Assembly: GCA_001801285.1 (NCBI GenBank) | Contig: MGXG01000018.1 | Span: 1 to 13,039 of the forward strand | Origin: Gammaproteobacteria bacterium GWE2_37_16 | GTDB lineage: Bacteria > Pseudomonadota > Gammaproteobacteria > UBA9339 | DNA: 13,039 bases | Reading direction: 5' to 3' | In this document: positions 7,149 through 13,039 of the stretch, piece by piece | Layout of the letters: every line of letters begins with the position of its first letter | Position numbering within the stretch: the stretch's first letter is position 1 | Made by a program: the position numbers and the translations under genes | The notes under the pieces: generated by a model | Told to the model about the DNA's origin: nothing | Databases searched by the model: none | Seen by the model: only the letters and a program-made list of their open reading frames with translations

Positions 7149-7856
7149 ATGTCAACACGTCAAATAGTCTTAGACACAGAAACAACAGGACTTACTCCCG
7201 AAGCAGGTCACCGCATCATTGAAATTGGCGGTATAGAACTTGATTCCAGACGCTTCACTGGCAATACTTTTCATGTCTACATTAATCCGCAAAGAATTAT
7301 TGAAGCTGGCGCCTTACAGGTGCATGGTATCTCTAATGAATTTCTAGCTGATAAACCTTTATTTTCTGACGTTATAGAAGATTTCTTAATCTTTATTCAA
7401 GGCGCGGAACTGATAATTCATAATGCAGTTTTCGATGTCGGTTTTTTAAATCACGAGTTAAAACTTTACAAAAAAAATGCTAAACCTATCGAAACTTATG
7501 CTTCAATTTTTGATACTTTAGCGCTGGCACGCAAAAAGCATCCTGGTCAACGCAATAATTTGGATGCGCTTTGTAAGCGCTATAATATTAACAATAAAAA
7601 ACGCGACCTGCATGGCGCCCTGCTCGACGCTAAATTATTAGCGGAAGTTTATTTAGCAATGACTGGTGGGCAAGTTAGTTTATTTACTAATAGTAACTCC
7701 CCAGAAAAAAATCAGACTGTTAGCATTGAAGATAAAATACATCAGCAAAAACACAGCAAACTTCGCGTTATATTGGCCAATAACGAAGAATTGACTGCAC
7801 ATGATCTATTTATGAAGAAACTAAAACCCGCGGATATTTATAAGAAAGTTAATTGA
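7149..7856 (+). CDS. dnaQ: DNA polymerase III epsilon subunit (3'-5' proofreading exonuclease)
   Basis: The 235-aa protein has all DEDDh exonuclease motifs: Exo I LDTETTG with Asp9 and Glu11, Exo II HNAVFDVGFLN with Asp96, Exo III HGALLDAKLLAEVY with His155 and Asp160. After the nuclease domain, GGQVSLF (173-179) is a near-ideal beta-clamp binding peptide (QxSLF). A charged C-terminal tail of about 55 residues follows, where E. coli epsilon binds the alpha subunit. It removes misincorporated nucleotides during replication. It starts at ATG 7149 without an evident Shine-Dalgarno. The usual gammaproteobacterial neighbour rnhA is absent; instead an ATPase gene follows. Its stop codon TGA (7854-7856) ends at the first base of a perfect inverted repeat. 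Confidence 0.95.
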   Translation: MSTRQIVLDTETTGLTPEAGHRIIEIGGIELDSRRFTGNTFHVYINPQRIIEAGALQVHGISNEFLADKPLFSDVIEDFLIFIQGAELIIHNAVFDVGFLNHELKLYKKNAKPIETYASIFDTLALARKKHPGQRNNLDALCKRYNINNKKRDLHGALLDAKLLAEVYLAMTGGQVSLFTNSNSPEKNQTVSIEDKIHQQKHSKLRVILANNEELTAHDLFMKKLKPADIYKKVN

Positions 7857-7898
7857 GTTTATCGATATTTTCTGATAAATTTAAAATATCGATAAACT
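7856..7898. repeat. Perfect 16-bp inverted repeat between dnaQ and the ATPase gene
   Basis: AGTTTATCGATATTTT (7856-7871) is the exact reverse complement of 7883-7898, with an 11-base loop. It begins at the last base of the dnaQ stop codon and ends 18 bases before the ATPase ATG. The stem is AT-rich and is followed by AAGATAAAATTG rather than a T-run, so it is a poor intrinsic terminator. It could be an operator for the ATPase gene, an mRNA 3'-end stabiliser, or a processing hairpin. Confidence 0.75.
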
Positions 7899-7916
7899 AA
7901 GATAAAATTGTTATAT

Positions 7917-9110
7917 ATGGATAAAAATCGTAACCCATTTTCTCCTGGTGCGGGAACTCAGCCTCCTGAGTTAGCTGGTCGTGATGCTATTTTAGAGCAA
8001 GCCATGTTAACTTTGGGGCGTGTTAAACAAGGACGAAATGAAAAAAGCATGTTATTGGTCGGTCTGCGCGGAACTGGAAAAACAGTATTGTTACGCAAAA
8101 TTTACACATTAGCTAAAGAAGAAAATTATCAAACAACTTGGCTGGAAATAAGTGAGCAAAAATCATTATTAAAAGCCTTGCTTCCTGAGTTACGCAGAGT
8201 TTTATTTGATCTTGATAATGGCGAAATTAGCACTAAAGTTAAAAGAGCTTTTCGAGTTTTAAAAAGCTTTGTTAGTAATATTAAACTAAGCGCTAAAATT
8301 GGAGATATTGATGTCGGGCTTAGCATTGAGCCAGAAAGAGGTACAGCTGATAGTGGTGATTTAGAAGCCGACCTCGTCCAAGTTTTTCTCGCATTAGGAG
8401 AAGCAGCCAAAGATAAGCAAACTGCTATAGCGGTTATCATTGATGAATTGCAGTATTTAAATGAAGAAGAACTCAGCTCTTTAATTATGGCCGCACATAG
8501 AATTGCCCAAGAATCACTTCCTGTGGTTGTTTTTGGCGCAGGGTTACCACAACTTGTCGGTAAAGCAGGTCGCGCTAAATCTTATTCTGAACGCCTTTTT
8601 GATTACCCAGAAATTGGTCCATTAGAAAAAAAGTATGCTATATCAGCTTTACAGAATCCAGTACAAAAAGAAGGGGTTTCCTTTACTAAAGAAGCATTAA
8701 ACGAAATTATTCGTGTCACAGAAGGGTATCCGTATTTTTTACAAGAATGGGGATATCAGGCGTGGAATTTGGCACAAAGTCCAAAAATAGACCTTAACAT
8801 TGCCCAACAAGCAACCAATGCTTCTATTCAGCGATTAGATCGGGATTTTTTCCGCGTACGTTTTGATCGCCTAACCCCAGCGGAAAAAAAATATCTTAGA
8901 GCACTAGCAGAGTTAGGGCATAAATCACAAAGATCTAGTGATGTAGCTGAAAAGCTTGGTATAGATGTACAAAAAGCCGCCCCTTTTAGAAATAATCTGA
9001 TAAAAAAAGGTATGATTTACAGCCCAAACCATGGAGATACAGCTTTCACAGTACCACTTTTTGATGATTTTTTAAAACGTACGATCCCCTCTCCTTTTTC
9101 TTCTAAATAA
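7917..9110 (+). CDS. AAA-type ATPase with C-terminal winged helix (Orc1/STAND-like), function unknown
   Basis: Counting from ATG 7917 the protein has 397 residues. The N-terminus RNPFSPGAGTQPPELAGRD is a family hallmark just before the ATPase. Walker A is GLRGTGKT (49-56, Lys55), and Walker B VIIDELQYL has Asp176 and Glu177. VVFGAGLP (about 204-211) acts as sensor 1 and EGYPYFLQEWG (about 269-279) is the conserved post-ATPase motif. Residues 317-385 form a winged helix (SSDVAEKLGI, then AAPFRNNLIKKGMI) likely to bind DNA or act as a sensor. The class resembles AAA_16/Orc1-Cdc6-like solitary ATPases; no specific role is established. An in-frame TTG at 7908 would add three residues but has no ribosome site. 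It probably shares the dnaQ transcript unless the inverted repeat blocks it. It converges on the GH65 gene 28 bases downstream. Confidence 0.85.
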   Translation: MDKNRNPFSPGAGTQPPELAGRDAILEQAMLTLGRVKQGRNEKSMLLVGLRGTGKTVLLRKIYTLAKEENYQTTWLEISEQKSLLKALLPELRRVLFDLDNGEISTKVKRAFRVLKSFVSNIKLSAKIGDIDVGLSIEPERGTADSGDLEADLVQVFLALGEAAKDKQTAIAVIIDELQYLNEEELSSLIMAAHRIAQESLPVVVFGAGLPQLVGKAGRAKSYSERLFDYPEIGPLEKKYAISALQNPVQKEGVSFTKEALNEIIRVTEGYPYFLQEWGYQAWNLAQSPKIDLNIAQQATNASIQRLDRDFFRVRFDRLTPAEKKYLRALAELGHKSQRSSDVAEKLGIDVQKAAPFRNNLIKKGMIYSPNHGDTAFTVPLFDDFLKRTIPSPFSSK

Positions 9111-9138
9111 ATAACGGCTTAACAAATCAAATTTAAAA

Positions 9139-11445
9139 TTACATAATATTCACCAACCCCTTCCCTTCAACCAAATATCGCTTATCATAAACCCAAACAC
9201 CGATTGGAGCTGTTGATTCATTAGCAATTTCCACACATTCTTTGGAAACTTTAATATTTAACAAATTATCGCGGAAAATAATTTTAAAAGCATAGAATTG
9301 CCAGTTAGGGATAATCATAGGCTTAAAATGCAACTCATTATTACGCACACGCATACCACCAAATCCTTGCACAATAGCAAGCCATGAACCTGCCATACTT
9401 GTTATGTGGCATCCTTCTTTGACTTCATGATTATAATCATCCAAATCAAGGCGTGCAGTACGTAAATACATCTCATAAGCTTTATCTTCATAGCCTAATT
9501 TTGCCGCCAAAATGGCATGCACGCATGGCGAAAGCGAAGATTCGTGTACTGTGCGCGGTTCATAAAAATCAAAATTTCTCTTAATCGTTTCCAGATCATA
9601 ATTCTCTTCAAAAAAATAAATTCCTTGCAAAACATCTGCCTGTTTAATAAAACATGAACGTAAAATTCTATCCCATGACCAGTGTTGATTAAGCGGACGC
9701 TCGGATGGATCTAGCTCTTTAGCTAAACGCTGTTCCTTATCCAGGTAATTATCCTGTTGTAAAAATATACCTAATTTTTCGTCTTTAGGGAAATACATAT
9801 TTTCCCGCACTTTCCGCCACAATAATATTTCATCATTTTCTTGTAACTTTGTTTTTGTCGCAATTTGATGGAATTTTTCCGGATTAACTTGTTTGACGTA
9901 GGAGATCACTTCTTGCGTATAATCTAAGGTCCAGGAAGCAAGAATGTTTGTGTACCAATTATTATCGACATTATTTTCATATTCATTCGGTCCTGTCACA
10001 CCCAAAATCACATACTTATTTTTTACCGTTGAAAAACTTGCTCGTTTCTGCCAAAAACGTGCCAAAGCGATTAAAACTTCTAAGCCATATTCAACTAAAT
10101 AATTTTTATCGCCGGTGTAACGCACATAATTATAAATCGCATATGCCATAGCGCCGTTGCGATGAATTTCCTCAAACGTTATTTCCCATTCGTTATGACA
10201 CTCTTCACCATTTACCGTAACCATTGGATAAAGCGCAGCGCGACCATATAAACCTATATTTTCGGCATTTTCTATTGCCTTTGGTAAATGTTTGTAACGA
10301 TATAACAAAAGACTTTTGGCTGCCTCTTCTCCCGATGTTGCTAAATAAAAAGGCAAGCAATAAGCTTCTGTATCCCAATAAGTAACGCCACCATATTTTT
10401 CGCCAGTGTAGCCTTTGGGACCAATATTTAATTCAGGATCTTGACCAGTATAAGTTTGATTTAATTGGAAAATATTAAAACGAATCGCCTGTTGCGCAGC
10501 AACATCGCCTTCAATAGTAACATCACTATGCTCCCATTTTACAATCCATGCCGCTGCTTGTTCAGCTAACAAACTCTCAAAACCTTTATGAAAAGCCTGA
10601 TGTAAAAGTTTAGCACAAGTTTCTAAAAGTTCTTCTTTGGCATAATAAAGCGAGGCAAGAATAGCTGCGTATTTGTAAATTACTGTTTCTTCACCTTCTA
10701 GGCACTGTACTTTTACTGTATTGGCAACATAAGTTTCATGAGCGATCAATTCTGGATTAATTACAACTTGTTTATCGTTTTGTACCACCGCAAATTTCAT
10801 TCCAGTGCAAACATGAAAATTGGTTTTACAAGTCTCAATCGTCAAATATGCTTCACCTTTATGTGCTTCACGATAATATGGATCAGAAAAACGGTCGCCA
10901 TAATTAGCCCAGTCATTTTTCATATTGGAGTCTAAGTAAGGTGTAATAGCTATTTCACTAGAAAAATTTAGCGGCGTAATTGCATAACGAACAGCACCGA
11001 TTTCCCGATCAACAATACTTAAAAATCTTTTGCTATGTACTTTAACTTGCTTGCCACTTGGAAACTCAGCAATAAAAGAACGCTCCAAATACCCTTCTTG
11101 CATATTTAAAGTGCGCAGAAAATCGTGCACTTTACATTTAGCCAAATCCAATTTTTCTTTGCCAATTTGAATATCGATTCCGATCCAGCTTGTCGTGTTT
11201 ACCAGTTTGGCAAAATAAGCAGGATATCCATGTTTCCAATAACCAACTTTAGTCGGATCAGGATAATAAACACCGCCAATATAATTTCCAAGCAACGTTT
11301 CACCGCTATAAGACTCTTCAAAACTGGCGCGCTGCCCCATACGCCCGTTACCAATACTAAACAAACTCTCAGAGCTTTTCTGATTAGCTCCATTAAAGCC
11401 TTCTTCAATAATGTGCCATGGATGAAGAGTAAGATATTTGTTCAT
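9139..11445 (-). CDS. Maltose phosphorylase (glycoside hydrolase family 65)
   Basis: The 768-aa protein fits full-length GH65 phosphorylases: an N-terminal beta-sandwich (about 1-270), helical linker, (alpha/alpha)6 barrel and C-terminal cap. Key blocks are NIGPKGYTGEKYGGVTYWDTEAY (340-362) and VTGPNEYENN, whose Glu488 aligns with the general acid of L. brevis maltose phosphorylase. Lys601-Gln602 follow, then EGCHITSMAGSW (677-688) with the phosphate-binding His680. The HNE tripeptide (417-419) before WEITFEEIHRNGA matches the loop linked to maltose rather than trehalose or kojibiose specificity. It converts maltose and phosphate to beta-glucose-1-phosphate and glucose in the cytoplasm. No beta-phosphoglucomutase gene is in the window. 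ATG 11443-11445 follows AAAAAGG by six bases. Copy C of the shared motif is 31 bases upstream. Confidence 0.92.
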   Translation of the reverse strand: MNKYLTLHPWHIIEEGFNGANQKSSESLFSIGNGRMGQRASFEESYSGETLLGNYIGGVYYPDPTKVGYWKHGYPAYFAKLVNTTSWIGIDIQIGKEKLDLAKCKVHDFLRTLNMQEGYLERSFIAEFPSGKQVKVHSKRFLSIVDREIGAVRYAITPLNFSSEIAITPYLDSNMKNDWANYGDRFSDPYYREAHKGEAYLTIETCKTNFHVCTGMKFAVVQNDKQVVINPELIAHETYVANTVKVQCLEGEETVIYKYAAILASLYYAKEELLETCAKLLHQAFHKGFESLLAEQAAAWIVKWEHSDVTIEGDVAAQQAIRFNIFQLNQTYTGQDPELNIGPKGYTGEKYGGVTYWDTEAYCLPFYLATSGEEAAKSLLLYRYKHLPKAIENAENIGLYGRAALYPMVTVNGEECHNEWEITFEEIHRNGAMAYAIYNYVRYTGDKNYLVEYGLEVLIALARFWQKRASFSTVKNKYVILGVTGPNEYENNVDNNWYTNILASWTLDYTQEVISYVKQVNPEKFHQIATKTKLQENDEILLWRKVRENMYFPKDEKLGIFLQQDNYLDKEQRLAKELDPSERPLNQHWSWDRILRSCFIKQADVLQGIYFFEENYDLETIKRNFDFYEPRTVHESSLSPCVHAILAAKLGYEDKAYEMYLRTARLDLDDYNHEVKEGCHITSMAGSWLAIVQGFGGMRVRNNELHFKPMIIPNWQFYAFKIIFRDNLLNIKVSKECVEIANESTAPIGVWVYDKRYLVEGKGLVNIM

Positions 11446-11476
11446 AAAAAACCTTTTTAAATATATTTGAACTTTT

Positions 11477-11497
11477 CATGTAAATTAAATTGCTATA
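11477..11497 (-). promoter_or_regulatory. Shared sugar-regulon motif, copy C (upstream of maltose phosphorylase)
   Basis: The minus strand reads TATAGCAATT-TAA-TTTACAT-G, 31 bases before the GH65 ATG. It matches copies A and B at 18 of 21 positions. It partly overlaps a perfect 14-bp palindrome ATATTTTAAAATAT (11495-11508) on its distal side. The only gene in the plus direction is the 3' end of a convergent gene, so the motif should serve the maltose phosphorylase gene. At this distance it would sit on or just after the promoter, consistent with repression. Confidence 0.65.
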
Positions 11498-11514
11498 TTT
11501 TAAAATATGTTATT

Positions 11515-12474
11515 TCACATATTCAACATCTCGCTTTCTATATATCCTTTACGTTTGTGATTTTTCAAATCCCAAAAAATTTTAGTCACGCCTAAATATT
11601 TACCAAAAGCACCGGCTTTAACTAGCATTTTGCCATTTATAAATTTGTCGATTTTGTTATGAGAATGTCCGCCAATCAACACATCCACCCCTGTAATATT
11701 CTCATCGAGATTATCATCCTGGTGCGTAAGCAAAACTATTATGTCAGGTTTAGGTTGAAACTCACTAACCCATTTTTTTACATTTTCAGTAGTTACTTGC
11801 TTCATTGCTAAATTAGACTTTTTTTCAGAACTACTTTTATCTAAATGATACCCTTGACGATGTGTACACATTGTACCAATTACTCCGACGGTAACGCTGT
11901 AATTTTGATACGTATATTTGAATAAATGACCATTTTTAGTACTCAAAGACCGTGGAGTTTTAACTTTATTAGCGGCATAAATAGGTAAATTATAAGTGCT
12001 GATATAATTATCCAAACGGCTAGTACCATAAACTAAGTCGTGGTTACCTATTATCATGGCGTCATATCCTACTTTAGACATTAAACCAGCCATGACGGAA
12101 CCATTTCCACCTAAATGACGATCTCCGCAATTTTTGTTACCTGGCTGACAAAATATATCTCCTGCATCAACTACAATAACTTTTTTGGTGTTAGCTTGCT
12201 TATCAGGACTTGAATGGCGTAATTCGTTAATCTTGTTAGTTATCGTGGCCATATGTTCATTATGTTCATGAATATCCCCCGTACTCAAAATTTCAATTTC
12301 TAAAATCGCATTATCGTTCTTTGGTGCTTTCAAAACCGGCATAATCGATGTGCGATGATAAAAATGTTCGTTTGGAGCACCATAGTCATCACCACCATCA
12401 TCGGCATAAATTTGCATAATCACAAATACTAACAACAATGCAATATTTTTTATAAAACCCAATTTAATTTTCAT
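11515..12474 (-). CDS. Secreted metallophosphoesterase, 5'-nucleotidase-like catalytic domain only
   Basis: The 319-aa protein starts with a signal peptide (MKIKLGFIKN, hydrophobic IALLLVFVIM, likely cut after QIYA at residue 24), so it should be exported to the periplasm. The calcineurin-like metal-binding motifs follow in order: GDIHEH (Asp67, His69), DAGD (103-106), GNHD (143-146), LLTHQDD (His251) and GGHSH (268-272). These coordinate two metal ions in UshA/5'-nucleotidase-type enzymes. The protein ends soon after the catalytic domain and lacks the C-terminal substrate-specificity domain of full-length 5'-nucleotidases (about 550 aa). The substrate is therefore uncertain; nucleotides or other phosphoesters are possible. 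Its ribosome site is AAAGAG nine bases from ATG 12472-12474. It follows the barrel gene by 32 bases, probably in one operon. Confidence 0.88.
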   Translation of the reverse strand: MKIKLGFIKNIALLLVFVIMQIYADDGGDDYGAPNEHFYHRTSIMPVLKAPKNDNAILEIEILSTGDIHEHNEHMATITNKINELRHSSPDKQANTKKVIVVDAGDIFCQPGNKNCGDRHLGGNGSVMAGLMSKVGYDAMIIGNHDLVYGTSRLDNYISTYNLPIYAANKVKTPRSLSTKNGHLFKYTYQNYSVTVGVIGTMCTHRQGYHLDKSSSEKKSNLAMKQVTTENVKKWVSEFQPKPDIIVLLTHQDDNLDENITGVDVLIGGHSHNKIDKFINGKMLVKAGAFGKYLGVTKIFWDLKNHKRKGYIESEMLNM

Positions 12475-12506
12475 AAATATTTCTCTTTATTTTATTATTT
12501 TATTTT

Positions 12507-13039
12507 TTAATCCATTTTCCAAGAAAGCCATAGAGATCCAATTTTGTCTTTTTCCAATTTATGGAATCCCCACTCAAAAGCCGGCGCAATAGATATTGAA
12601 TCATTGAAATCATATTCAAACCCAGCGCTCAAATATAAAGGTTTACCGGGATTTGCCTTATTGGTATCCTCTTCTAAACGCACACCGGCACGCACACTAA
12701 ATTTATCGCTAAATTGGTAATTTGGCATCAAGGATATTCTCCATATGTTCAACTCATTATCAATCTGATTTTCATTTCTTGTATATTCAAAGACTGAATT
12801 TACGCCAATTTTATTCCAATTTTTAGACGCCAAAAACGACAAACCATAAGTAGCGCGCCCATTACCAATACCATGCTCATAATCCCCGTTAGGAATAGTG
12901 ATTTTTGGTGCCACGGAAACTGCTAAATTATTTTTCTCATAAAGTTTATACGTCAAATACAAACCAATATCATCCAGACCAGAATGGCGCCTAAGAATTT
13001 CCTCATCCTTTTTTTGCACATATTTATATTTATATGGCG
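12507..13039 (-). CDS. Outer-membrane beta-barrel protein, C-terminal part (MetA-pathway/transporter-like), 5' end outside window
   Basis: The frame is open from the window edge to TAA at 12507-12509 (about 177 codons visible), so the start lies outside; a GTG at 13017-13019 is an internal codon with no ribosome site. The sequence shows repeated amphipathic beta strands with aromatic girdles (YLTYKLY, TYGLSFLASKNW, IWRISLMPNYQF, FSVRAGVRLEED, LYLSAGFEYDF, ISIAPAFEWGF, SLWLSWKM) separated by polar turns (NDS, SDKF). The IPNGDYEHGIGNGRATYGLSFLASKNW stretch resembles the Phenol_MetA_deg-type 'transporter' barrels (P-x-G-D-Y...G.G...Y). The C-terminus WKMD lacks the usual terminal Phe. It is upstream of, and likely co-transcribed with, the phosphoesterase gene. 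The transported substrate is unknown. Confidence 0.75.
   Translation of the reverse strand, partial: PYKYKYVQKKDEEILRRHSGLDDIGLYLTYKLYEKNNLAVSVAPKITIPNGDYEHGIGNGRATYGLSFLASKNWNKIGVNSVFEYTRNENQIDNELNIWRISLMPNYQFSDKFSVRAGVRLEEDTNKANPGKPLYLSAGFEYDFNDSISIAPAFEWGFHKLEKDKIGSLWLSWKMD

Noticed and set aside
7908..7916. TTG at 7908 as the ATPase start
   Set aside because: It adds only LY after Met and has no ribosome site; ATG 7917 gives the typical short lead into the RNPFSPGAG motif.
5535..11445. A composite transposon or integron carrying the dnaQ-ATPase pair
   Set aside because: No transposase, integrase, terminal repeats or target duplications were seen around 7100-9130.
11125..11460. Plus-strand open frame of 111 codons opposite the GH65 gene start, and similar antisense frames within the mutarotase, symporter, ATPase and GH65 genes
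   Set aside because: Each lies fully or almost fully opposite a gene with strong family motifs and shows no protein-family features of its own.
13017..13019. GTG as the start of the barrel gene
   Set aside because: The frame stays open upstream to the window edge, no ribosome site precedes it, and a barrel protein needs a signal peptide that is not visible here.

Overview
The window is AT-rich chromosomal DNA of a Gram-negative bacterium, most likely a gammaproteobacterium. A Fe-type superoxide dismutase start, an SbcB-type exonuclease I and a proteobacterial DnaQ with a clamp-binding motif support this. So do a periplasmic-type phosphoesterase and an outer-membrane barrel. The low GC and mixed gene order resemble Legionellales/Coxiellaceae-like host-associated or aquatic lineages, but that placement is an inference. 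No rRNA, tRNA, CRISPR array or complete insertion sequence was found, and no gene-free stretch exceeds 300 bases.

Layout, left to right. At 1-121 (minus) lies the first 40 codons of sodB, cut by the window edge. At 122-353 is a non-coding gap with a 55-bp palindromic element flanked by TA (MITE-like). At 354-920 (minus) is an unrecognised 188-aa protein. At 1053-3398 (minus) is a tightly spaced pair, exonuclease I (sbcB) then an aldose-1-epimerase-like mutarotase. At 3514-6926 (minus) is an amino-sugar block: a sugar:H+ symporter, a BadF/BadG-type amino-sugar kinase and a two-SIS-domain glucosamine-6-phosphate deaminase of the NagB-II type; kinase and deaminase overlap by 4 bp. At 7149-9110 (plus) are dnaQ and a AAA-type ATPase with a C-terminal winged helix, separated by a perfect 16-bp inverted repeat. 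At 9139-11445 (minus) is a GH65 maltose phosphorylase. At 11515-13039 (minus) are a secreted single-domain metallophosphoesterase and the 3' part of an outer-membrane barrel gene.

How they fit. The symporter, kinase and deaminase can carry an amino sugar to fructose-6-phosphate; no NagA deacetylase is present, so free glucosamine may be the substrate, or nagA lies elsewhere. Maltose phosphorylase gives beta-glucose-1-phosphate plus glucose, and the mutarotase could equilibrate anomers. The most interesting signal is a 21-bp motif (TATAGCAATT, 3 variable bases, TTTACAT, then a purine). It occurs three times, 31-67 bases before the start codons of the kinase, the symporter and the maltose phosphorylase, with 18 of 21 positions identical in all copies. 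It looks like the operator of a sugar regulon whose regulator is not in the window and which is interrupted by the oppositely oriented dnaQ-ATPase pair.
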